Part shown: positions 33,906-45,183 of the stretch, piece after piece | How the letters are laid out: each line of letters begins with the position of its first letter | How positions within the stretch are numbered: the stretch's first letter is position 1 | Origin: Annona cherimola | Taxonomy: Eukaryota > Streptophyta > Magnoliopsida > Magnoliales > Annonaceae | Length of the DNA stretch: 64,000 nt | Assembly (NCBI GenBank): GCA_030490835.1 | Contig: CM059972.1 | Coordinates: 93,233,137-93,297,136, forward strand | Direction of reading: 5' to 3' | Notes under the pieces: model-generated | The model's input: only the letters and a program-made list of their open reading frames with translations | The model's database searches: none | What the model was told of the DNA's origin: nothing | Position numbers and translations under genes: made by a program

Positions 33906-34632
33906 AGAAAACATTAATCTTTACTAAAATAATAGTCAATGTAATCAACACTTATTAACCCATTAAATAGGTTTGGTAATGTAACACTAAGCTTTATTAT
34001 ATCAAAGATTTCTTAATATATTTGCTAAGGCATTGAAATTTTATATAGCCTTTTCCTCTACTCTTATGGAAAATGAAAGTTCGCTTTGGGCATTCTGGCA
34101 ATAAATGATTTTTTAACCTACAATTAAAGTAATAGTAGCAAAATTTGCAAGGTGGGGCATGTAGTCTTTGACAGAAAATGCATTTCTTGGATAGTCCTCC
34201 TCGTGATGAGCTACCCTCGTTCTTCTTTTCCCTTCCTTTGCCTTTTTCTTAACTTCTCCTTGGTAGTTCATGCCAGCTTCTCTAGCTCTTTCATTTTTTG
34301 TCAAATGACATTAGTAGATCTTACCACCAATGGAGAAGTCTGTTGTAAAGTGAGATCAGCCGCACTTTCATTCTCAGCGTGCCCCTTGCCGCTCTAACTC
34401 GATGCTTTTGCAATGACAAAGAACTTGCGGACGTCTGCATTGAATAATTTGTAGGAGGATCTACTTAGTTGAAAGTATCTTGGTTGCCTCAATGTGAGTT
34501 TCTGCTGGCTAAGGGAGGTCGCCTCAGTTTTTGTCTCTTGAGGTTTTCCCTTTAAATTTTGTGTCCCACACTACTCATCTCGATGGAGGAGGTCTTTACT
34601 GTGACAACTCAAACTACATTGCCCTTATTGTG

Positions 34633-37600
34633 TGTGGCGCCCCAACCCGAGCGTCACAACCTTATTTCAAGATCTATCGATTGGTAAACGTGATCAAGAT
34701 TGTTGCTCTGTCACACGGCGGGCTTATTGGTATTTATCCACTTAATCCTAACTCCTTTAGAGTTTATATCATTCCACTTGTTTCAACTTTTCATCAAATG
34801 CCTTTTTAGGTCATTAAACTATTTGAGAATTACACATGTCATCTCATAACCTTCATACTTAATCATATCATGATATTTCATGCCTTAGCATTTATCCATA
34901 AAATTTTTTTACCAATTCATAACCTTCCGACTTGGCAACATCAAAGGCAGACTCCTTGTCCTGCTTTCTGCCTTGACTAGCCTACTTGATTTCCATTCCA
35001 TATATGACTTTTAGTCACCCCAGCATTATATACCTCGTACACATGGCAACTTGTCATTCTCATGTAGAGAATTTTTTGCATCCTCCCTTTTAAACATCGT
35101 TTCAATTAAACATTGTATAAATCCATGCTCCATCACTTTTCATAAATACTTGCGAAACAGTGAGCAATTCATTTATCATAATTGAAATAACATTTCAACA
35201 CATATTAAAATAAAGGAATGACCATCCTTAAATAACTTGAAAATAATTCATCAATCAATTGCAAAATGGTTCGAAACATTTAGAACATTATTTACAGTCA
35301 TTTTATCATATTTTGATAAAATGAAAAGTATTTAGAAAATTGCTTGCTTACTTTCTTCGCCTTAGTTGTCCATATCGCTTATCTCTTTGCCTTTGCCTAT
35401 ACATATGAGAATAACATTGCATTCATAACATTTCCATTTGCTTGTTTAGTTTTTCAACCCATAATCCATTAACATACATAACCCACTTGAATTCCAAGTC
35501 GAGTATATATACATCATACTCACTTGTGCATCATACCATCCATTCTATATTGTGTTTTAAACCCATATTTAAGGTAAACACATAATTATCATTCATAAAT
35601 CAACATATTGAGATTTATATCTCCCATTTATTATTTTTCATCTATTTTTTACCTTTCCTCCGTCCATGCTCATTTTAAACACATAAGTGACATTTTAAAC
35701 TTCATAAATAAATCTCAACATTTGAGATAATTCAATAATCATCCATACAGCAACATACTTATGCACTTCATCACATATTCATGCATATTTTGCATTTTAG
35801 TAACTTCACATAAATCATATATATCATTCATTCATACTTAGCCTTCCACCCATCTTACAATACATAACTTGGGTGTTTCTTAAAATTTCTCAAGTCAGTA
35901 ACTTGTGTCCTTATTCAGCATGATTAAACTCCTTAATTAATATTTAATTTAGGGTCTAATATCGGATTTTCAATCCATTCATCATAGGGTTCCAAAACAG
36001 AAACGTTAGGACCCATTTTTCATCATTTCAACGCCTCTTTCAAGACTTAAATTGTAACAGATTTTTAAGTCATAATTTTCAGCAACTAAACATGCTTTTC
36101 TTAACCCAAATTTAGGTTATTATCACATATTCAAGATCCATAATCTAGTTGCTTCCAAAACAGCAGCATCTTAAGCATGTAGGGTATCCATTTTGACCCA
36201 TTTTAACGTGTCCATACATATATCCTTAAAATCAGATTTAGGGAAAATCTTTTCAAACTCTTTTGGACACTCAAAGTAACTTAAACCTAGGATATTTTAT
36301 CCTCCATAACATTCATAAATCAATTTATTACAAACAACAACAAAAATCATATGGAAAACACCCGTTTTGGCCCTCGTTTGGACGTTCCATACATGTACCC
36401 TAGAAAATCAGATTTAGAGCAAACTCATCCAGCCCACTTAGGCCATCCAAATGGTCCTTAATTTAGGGTACTTTACTCTATAATTCATCCATAAACCATT
36501 TAAGCACTTCTTTGTATCATTTTTAACTCAAAAATGGAAAAATCGGGTATTACTTGGAACCCTAATTTCCATTTTTGCTAAAATCATTAACAAATTCTCA
36601 AATCAACATATGTAATTCAAAAGAACATGAATTATATCCAAATCATCATGCTTTAATCATACAGAAACTTGGTTTAGGGTTTTGAGAATTTCCAAGTTAG
36701 ATTTCTTCTCAAAATTCAACTCTAACTTCCCTTTTCACTTTCTTGAACTCTTAATCTTATTTAAATCTTTCAAAAATCATTCAATAACCATATCAAGGCA
36801 TTATAACTCATCCTTTAAGATTTCTTTATGAACCATATTTATGGCTCGTGAATTGAGAAAGAAAACTTGATTCAAATGATCCAAAACTTTAGGTTTTACT
36901 TACTTGAATTGAATCTAACTTGAATCTAACTTGTTTGGCTTGGTTCCTTCTCTTTTTCTTCTCCTTTTTTCTTATCTTTTTCCCCACTTTTCTTGCTGGA
37001 CTTGGCACGTTTTTTTCTTCCCTCTTTTGGGGGTTTCTTCCCCTTGAACTTTTCCACCCAAATGGATGTTCACTTCGCTATGCTCCCCCTTTTATAATTT
37101 TTGATTTGTGGGACCCACTTTTCCACATCTTAGATAGGGTAATTAAGGGGTATCTTATCCCTTGATGACATGGCTCATTCATGTCCAAGTAAAATGGGTA
37201 TTTATCTTATGGGAAAATTCATTAATTCATGGCTAATACTTGGTATCCAAGCTATCCCCTTGAACCATCCACATGGCAGCCCCTTATGGCTTTCTTGGCC
37301 ACCAAGTCTTCTTCAATTTATGAGCATTTACATGCCCTCTCTCCCTTAGCATAGCTAGGTTTTGACTTGAGTTAAAAAAATCATAAAATCCATGTAGAGA
37401 TCCCCTTGGACGTCCCCTTTGGATGACACCTCAATGGCCTCCTTGAGGCTAGCTCATTAGCGTCTTAAACCATGCATTTATCCACTTGAATTTTCAAGGA
37501 TTTTGGCCCTTGAATTAATCCAAAATATCTAGCTTAAAGTACATCCTTTTGACGCCTCTCATGGGCATTAAACAAAGCCATTAAACCACTTGCTTTTTAA

Positions 37601-38220
37601 TAAATGTTATGGTATTCTAGGGTGTACAAAGTCAATGCTAGGCATATTTTTCTAATTAAGCACTTTTCCATAGTAATTATCTTAATCCAATCCATTCATA
37701 CCATAGATTTCATAATTTTATTCAATTTCAAATTTCATCTCAAACTGACGTTTCTATGTGAAGTTATGAACATTTGAAAATAACCTTAGAGTGTGAGACT
37801 AAAATTAAATAATTATCACCTTAATCTCACCACTTTTGCCTTAATCCAATCCTCTCATAAGGTCGAGCCCAAAATCATGAGCTTACCTTTCAAATTTCAT
37901 CTCATTCCGTCTTATAAGCGTCAAGTTATGAATTTTATATGATTTTCAACATTATTCCATAATTTCCATTTTAATCTCCATTAATTTAATCATGAAAATT
38001 AAAATAAATATTCATGCCACATTAGCATATTCTAATCCTCATTAATCCCCTTTAGTCATCTTGACTCACTTTGGGCTTTGGCGATTAGTTTTAATCATCA
38101 TTCTTAATTGAAACCCCAATTGCAAAATACTATTAAATCATAAAAGTCATAAATCATCCATAATTCATTTAAATAACACATGTGTCATATTTATAGACCT
38201 ACTTAGGTCTGGGTATCACA
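34633..38220 (-). mobile_element. Solo LTR, element E (3588 bp) with 5-bp TSD
   Basis: TTGTG at 34628-34632 and at 38221-38225 flanks an element that, on the minus strand, begins TGTGATACCCAGACC and ends GGGGCGCCACA. No protein domains are present. The minus-strand TATAAAAGGGGGAGCAT at 37096 and its GA-rich leader match element D at 8686. It sits in the leader of element B. Several open frames inside (for example 36920-37165 and 34531-34809) are without family features. Confidence 0.85.
37089..37096 (-). promoter_or_regulatory. Candidate TATA box of LTR E
   Basis: TATAAAAG followed by GGGGAGCAT on the minus strand, shared with element D. Confidence 0.4.
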
Positions 38221-38424
38221 TTGTGCATAGCAAAATGCCCACCTTTCAATGGAATAAAGCAATTCCATTGTCGAATTCTGAATCATAATCTATCCTCCTT
38301 GTAGTGGTCTTAGTGTGGGCCATTATTTGAAACAATGACAGTGTGACATGAGTTCTTATGATAGCATTATTATGCATATTACTACTTTTGTGCAATAATT
38401 TAAACCCTTATCTATACATGATTT

Positions 38425-38436
38425 GCCCTGATACTA
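38425..38436 (-). other. Primer binding site of element B (decayed)
   Basis: On the minus strand TAGTATCAGGGC lies 2 nt inside the LTR end, two changes from TGGTATCAGAGC of element A. Confidence 0.7.
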
Positions 38437-38438
38437 CT

Positions 38439-39759
38439 TGTAACACTCCAATCCCAAAACAACACTTTCATACTAAGCTTGGGCCTGAGGGCTATCTGTC
38501 AAGATCTATCATGTATTGAGCTCAAAACTTAGTTTCATAAGAGATAATGTAATTTTGACAATTTTCATTTAATAAATTAAATAAGATAACAACAAAATAT
38601 TTGTTCAACCGAGTCATCACATAATGTTATTACAATGCTATCATAAGAATGCAACAAAACCAATAAATAATTGAATTTAGTCATGCTTTCACTTTAATTT
38701 TAAAGAAACGCCCTGAGTGCCACCTGCTAGAGTATCTGTAGGACAATAACAACATATAAATGACATGAGTAAACTCAGTAAAAAGAAATAAGAGAATATT
38801 GTGCATTTTATAGTCTCTAAATGTAATGTGTCCATATACCCCTCTTTTTCCCTAATATTTAGCTTAGTGGACCAATCTTCTAAGCTTCTCGACAAAAACT
38901 ATGTATTTTTATCTTAGGCGAATCTTAAATCATGATTCAATCATAAATAACATATCTAGCTTACCTAACCCTATGACCTATGATTCAGGCTTCTAATGGA
39001 GAATCCGAGACTTCCATTTGATCAAGAAGGTCCAAAAAATCTTGGAATCAACTCTTGGATTATCAAAAGTAGAGTTCAAGATCAACTTTTATGAAAAAAT
39101 ATGCATGGACAGCCCTGATGGTGCCATGTGTCATGCCAAAGCCTGTTGCCATAGCTGGCATTGGGTCACCATGGTGTTACCACTCAGGTCGGGTCACTGG
39201 GTTGTCTTGTGAACCAGGTATTGAGTTGTCTCTACTATGGACTACCATTGCTGTTGTATTGCTTGTCATGAGCGTTATCTACTAAGCTTGGCCCATTAGG
39301 ATCCCATCGAAGATCACCGTCGCCAATTGCCACTCTGCTAGGTCTTGCCTAGCCTAGCTCACCACCAAGTTTACTGGGCCCCATTTGGGCCCAGTCTGCG
39401 AGTGCAGGAGCTGGGTTCACTAAGACAGCTTACCAGGCTTGGACGCAAGCCTAGGGCCTAGTGGAAAGAGGGAAGACAAACTAGGGGCTTGTTACAATTT
39501 TTGTAGCCAGGTTTTTCTATGAATTCTAAAATTTTGGGGGTTTCCTGCAAAATGTCCTCTAAAATCCCTCAAAATGCATGGAAGCCATCTTCTTCTTGTG
39601 CTGTTAGCGGCAGCCATGGAATATGTGTCTTCAACCATAATAAATATAAAAAAATACCTCTAAAATCAAGATTTCTAGTTATAAAACCATATTATAACCT
39701 CGGATCATACATAGTTGAATTTACAAATGGATTCGGATCAATCTAATATCTCTATTCCA
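38439..39759 (-). repeat. 5' LTR of gypsy element B
   Basis: About 1321 bp. Begins TGTAACACTCC (complemented end) and finishes TCTATTCCA (complemented start TGGAATAGA). It aligns with 25042-26386 and, inverted, with 19905-20868. The two B LTRs differ at many positions, so the insertion is old. Confidence 0.85.
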
Positions 39760-40196
39760 CTCAAAAAATGATGCCTCTTGCTAGACAATATATTACATAA
39801 TGAATTTTATTTTATAATGCTATATTTTCACTACTCTTAAGTAATCAAATAATTGCAGCCAAATTCATATTTATAAAAAGAATTTTTTGTTATATGAAAA
39901 GATTAAAATGTAAGCTTGGTGATTAGGTATATATAATTTTTATTTTAAAATTTTTATATTTTATATTAAATAAAAAACCAAAAAGAGAAGCAAACATGCA
40001 TGTGATGGATAGTAAGTAGGCAAGGATTACTCGATAGTAGTTAATTAGAAACTAAAGAATTTGGCACAAATGAAAAACATTTTATTGGCATAAATGGAAA
40101 GGACAAAAAGTAATTGGCATAGATGCAAATAAGCTTTAAAATTTTATAGAATTATACTACAAAGTTTTCTTTATACAACAAAGTTTTCTTTATAGA
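39760..40196. other. AT-rich DNA between the nest and a MITE
   Basis: No gene or repeat recognised. Confidence 0.5.
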
Positions 40197-40490
40197 AGGG
40201 TGATTGGGTGTAGCCGGCCACAACCACCAATTGCATCCAACCGTTTCACCTATTTTTTAATTTTAAATTTTTTATAAACATGTTCATTTATGTATATTTA
40301 ATCTACAATCCAAATGTTTCTTATTTTTGATATGCTTAGATATTTTTATTTTTTAAATATAAGGGCAATTGGATTATAGGTTAAATACACGTAAATAACC
40401 ATGTTTATAAAAAATAAAAAATATAATTTGTGGCTGGCCAAAGTAGCTAGCCACTTAGGCCGACCTAAGGGGATAATCACTCTTCTCTAT
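40197..40490. mobile_element. Foldback MITE family 2
   Basis: Ends form inverted repeats (GGGTGATTGGGTGTAGCCGGCCA against a right end with GGCTGGCCA, TAGCCACTTAGGC and ATCACTCTT). Inner arms match the family layout (TTATAAACATG, TTAAATACACGTAAATAACC). It lies about 520 bp upstream of the MLO start codon. Confidence 0.6.
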
Positions 40491-41009
40491 AAGCAATTAA
40501 AATAAAAAGTTGAAATGTAGCAAATTAGAAACAAAAATCAAAACGAGTTATTTCTTTAGTTCAATTTCATGCACCAAATTTCGATTCAGCCAAAAAAAAT
40601 CCTTCGATTTTTATAATGAACGGATGAAATGATGGACCACACAAATGGCCATGGATCAGACGGCTACGATTTCAGATGCCCAAATGTCTTTGCTAGAATC
40701 AACAGCGAGGATCAGCAGTCCATGATGTCTCCCTTTCCCAGCCACACAGCTTGGGGGCCTTACTACTACATTCCAGCTCCACCCCGATTCATCCTATCCA
40801 GACAACAGACCGTTAAGGCCCGCCAAAACCGCTTCCGCCAAGCCAACCGTTTTTAGAAAGAAAAGAAACACCCTTTAGAGCTCTTTCCGTCCTTCAACGC
40901 TGCTCTGATTATCAGATGCCATGAAAGTCATATCCTGAAGGAGATCTGAGCCTGTTCTAAGTGCAAAAGGGATTATTCTGTTTTCCTTCAACAGTGTTGG
41001 ATTGTAATC
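40491..41009 (+). other. 5' flank of MLO copy 2
   Basis: Likely holds the promoter and 5' UTR of the MLO gene, but no clear TATA box was identified. An open frame at 40629-40856 (75 codons, basic C-terminus) has no recognisable domain and may simply be 5' UTR. Confidence 0.35.
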
Positions 41010-44000
41010 ATGGGAGGTGGAGAGCATGGCGGCGTCCAGTCGAGAGAGCTTGATCAAACACCCACATGGGCTGTTGCTGCTGTAGTCGCTGTTATTATCA
41101 TTCTCTCCATTGGTTTGGAGAAATTTCTTGAAACACTTGGAGAGGTAATTGGATGATTTTCGGTATTTTTCCCCTCTTTTCTTGGGTTAGACTTTGGTTT
41201 GTTTGAATTGGATTGGGTTTCGTTCATCCATGACAAGGAGTAGATGGATTTATCATTCGTTTCTCTACCCACACATAATCTTTTAAGCTTGCATTCTTGA
41301 AACCATTGTTTTGAAAACAGAACCGGACCAGCCATGAATCGAAAATTTAACTTTAACACTTCTGATTTTTACTATTTCAATATTAAAAATAAAAATGTAT
41401 TATTTTTATTTTCTACCTTCTTCAGTGCACCCCTTAAATTATATATGTGTAGTTTACCATAATTTTAAAATAAAAATAAAATTTATTTGAAGAATCAAAT
41501 TAAATATTGAATTTTTGTAGTTCACATATGATAATTATTTTATAGTAATATCACGAATAATTATATCAATATCATGCTTCAAAATGGTTTGAACCAATAG
41601 ATGAACTGGTCCAACCTCAACCAAACATTTAAAAAAAAAATAAAAAAATTCGTAGTTCGGTTTTAATAACATTGCTAGAAACATTGCTGACAAAACAGTT
41701 ACAATTACATTTAATCCTTGGAGTTTAAATTTACGGTTTCCAGTGCTGAAATACACGAGCGGCTCACTTGCCTTTTCTAAATCTTTCCAAGATTAGTGGG
41801 AGTCCCCATCTCCATTTAATTATTTGGAGTTCCTTCATTCTAAAAGCAAGCACTAAGCCCAGTATCAATTAAAAAAATTAAAATTTTTAATAGTAGAGCT
41901 TGCACAAATATTGAACTTCAATAAACGGATTCTATAAAAATAAATGGATAGCTAACTTGAATAATTATTTTCCAAATACTTATGAAATATTTTTTTGAGT
42001 TTAAAATATACATTTCATTTATTTTTAAATCAAAATTAGACTAATTAAGTCTAATATCTCCCCAATAGATTTTAAAACAAACCTACAATTGTGACTACTG
42101 TCAAAAAAAAAAACTGTGATAAGCAGACCAGATTACTTTCCACGCACATGTATTTAAAAAAGGTAAATGAATATATACCACTCATATTGCACTTGTTGAC
42201 CATCAGAATTTTAAAACTATAGATATATTAAATAAACAAGTTCAAAGAGCCCTTTAAATTATACTAAAGCAGGCTAAAGATGTGAAAAATAATAAAACAA
42301 GTATTAAATTTGTTCATCTTCTTTATTAAAAGATTTCATGTTAAAAGAAGCTCGTTATTGTCTTCCTAAATAAAATCTCAACATACTAAATTAAACTAAA
42401 TTTTAGCCAACGATACTAAAATTTAATTAAAAAGCATTGAACTGAATCTATGAAAATAAATTGAGAAATAACTTGAATAATTATTTGCAAAAAAATCTGA
42501 AATATTTTTTTGAGTTTGAAATGTATATTTCATTTATTTTTAAACTGAATTTAGACTAATATTTAGTACATGAATCTCAAGACACGTCTAAAACATGATA
42601 AGTGGGCCAGATTACTTGCCCCACACTTTTATATGTAAATATTAATTGAGCATCCATGACTTATGTTATTCATATAGACAAACCTAAGCTAAGTACAACA
42701 AGGTGTACTAGACTAGATACATACTTAATTACTAACAAAATTTGGAAGCAACTTGAATATGTTAGCAAAAGACAGAAAAACTAATTTAAAGATACATAAA
42801 TCAAACGAAAGTTAGCAAAAGAAGTGGAAAAAATAATAGAAAAGCCTTAAAATTATTTTTGTTTTAAAATGAAAATTTTCAATTGAAAAAGTTCATTATT
42901 CTATAGCATTTTATAATACAAAATCTCAATATACTAAATCAAACTAAAGTTTAGTAAAACATAATAAAATCTAATTAGAAATTATAAAATTAAAACTATA
43001 AAAAAAATTGATAATAAAATTAAATAATTATTTATAAGATATTGTTTATATATTTTTAAATTCTTTTAATCATGTTACCTACCTTGAATGACTCTGGCAC
43101 CTAATGGAGGTTACTGTATAACCAAGGTAACTTGGGGGTTGTCTTTATCCAAAATTTAAACCCTGGATCTCTCAGTCACACTACTCTAGAATACCAATAT
43201 TAATTACTTGGCATCCAAGCAATGACAAATAAAATAGTTACAAATATATAAAATTAGCTAAGTAGAAAAAATTTTAAATCATTTATGGTTTATGTTGCAA
43301 GCGTTCAAGTTGAAAGATGCTCATTATTTTTTAAAAAAAATTAAAGAATTTAATATATAGAGAGTGCTTTAAAGAATGACATTTAAATATCCTAAATTAG
43401 CTAAACTTTAACAAAGCATGGTAAAATTAAAATTAAAATAAATATTATTATACCAAATCTATGAAAATAAATTTATGACTAACATAAATAATTATTTGTT
43501 AGGAATTTCCCAAATAATTTTTGCCAGTTGAGATTGTATATTTTATTTAATGTGAAATCAAAATTGGACTAATAAGCCAACTGGGTGACATCCCAGTTGG
43601 TTCGACTAGTGGCCGGTGATAATGAGGTCATTAGTTTGACCCTTGGTGGGCCCAAAAATTCATTTCCCCTGGTTATAAAGACTGTTATATAGATTATATA
43701 TTACTGATAAAAAAAAATGGACTCATAAAGTCTAATCTCTCCAACATGAGTCTTACGACGAATTTATAATATAAATAAGTGGACCAGATTGTGTTTGGGA
43801 AATGATGAAACTAAGATTGAAAATTTTTAGATTGAAATTTTTTTGTTAAAAGCAAACACGCTGACCATTCCCGTTACATTTACTGGCTACCGAATTTAAA
43901 AAACCAAAACATATTCATAAAGCCACAATTCTATACACAGTTTAATTACCAAAACTACCCTAGCTTCTGTTTTGAGGGAGGGAGAAAGTGTTTCTGATGT

Positions 44001-45152
44001 ATCCTTACTCATTCTATAAACGCACTCTTTGGAGTCAGACAATTTAACTTTTTCATTTTCAGCTTTGCTATAGTTTTTACTGATAGCATGACAATCAGTT
44101 GGCCAATCTTTTCATTTTATTTTTATCTGTCCATCAGTCAAATTGAATCTTGTAGTTCTACAGTGTTGGTTTAGGCACGTTGTAGTTGGTTCTTTGATGA
44201 TTTTGGAAGGAAAAATCTTAAATTTATATGACAGTAATGTACATGGTTATCATCAAGATGAAGAAATATTCGTCCTTGGCAACTAGCTGGTAAGACAGGC
44301 AACTATTTGTATCATTACTCGTGCATGGTTGTCTGAGTCATTGTAGAGAAGTAACAAAAGGGATTGGTCTTTTTCACTTCTACTATTCCTCTTCCCCATG
44401 TTAGTGTCCTTTCCTTAGTCCAAGATACCCTTTTGCTCTCTTCTTGCCTTATGGATAAGGTATTGAGTATCTAAGGCAATGTAATGTTTTATTTTCTTGA
44501 AGTGTTCCATTTGCAATCGTTTTCCCACTAGACGTTTTAGATGTTCTGCGGGTTTCTTCATTTCTTATATGCCTTTTTTGCTTATGAACTTCCTACAAGT
44601 TGATGTTTTTGATTTTGGCATTCCATTAATTTTTTGCTTATGAACTTCTAGGAAGTTGATGCTTTTGATTTTGGTATTCCATTGGATGGGATATGAATTC
44701 AGTAGTTTCTTTATACGTTTGGGTTTTCAGTCAATAGACTTTCATTTCGATTCCATCATCAGCAATTTCGAGGTTCTTTTTATGTTTTTTCCTAAAATAA
44801 ATCTCATTTATTTCCAGTGGTTTCAAAAGAGGCGCAAAAGCGCACTGTATGAAGCTCTTGAGAAGGTTAAAGGAGGTAAGAACTCAACTTGGATTCTCAG
44901 TTGATTTTTCAATACAAAAGAGTAACTCCATTCAGTATTTCTTATCTTTGAATTCAAATAGAAAAAAATAATAATAAAGTTCATGATAGGTATCGATAGA
45001 TGACATACCTTCTACTAGCATGCTCCTTAGGAAGATTTAAAATATTTTAAAATTAAAATTTTAATATTCCGCATGGTCTATGCTTTGTACGATAATGGAT
45101 AGTTCTATGAATCCCATTTATGATGATCTCAATTCGGTGAGAGTCCTCATCA

Positions 45153-45183
<31 letters not shown>

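Larger units (their letters stand above)
25042..39759 (-). mobile_element. Ty3/gypsy element B with both LTRs, decayed and nested
   Basis: Minus-strand element: 5' LTR 38439-39759, tRNA-Met-type primer site 38425-38436, gag about 33905-33000, zinc knuckle and protease about 32900-32300, RT split 32200-31614 and 29482-29290, RNase H about 29290-28800, integrase about 28110-27560, 3' LTR 25042-26386. Two foreign solo LTRs are inserted: C (29483-31608) in RT and E (34633-38220) between the 5' LTR and gag. The bases flanking the outer LTR ends (TTTTA and CTCAA) do not match, so a target-site duplication was not recovered. All frames are broken. Confidence 0.85.

Noticed and set aside
25037..39764. 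Target-site duplication for gypsy element B
   Set aside because: The 5-bp flanks TTTTA and CTCAA do not match; the ends may have recombined, so no duplication is claimed.
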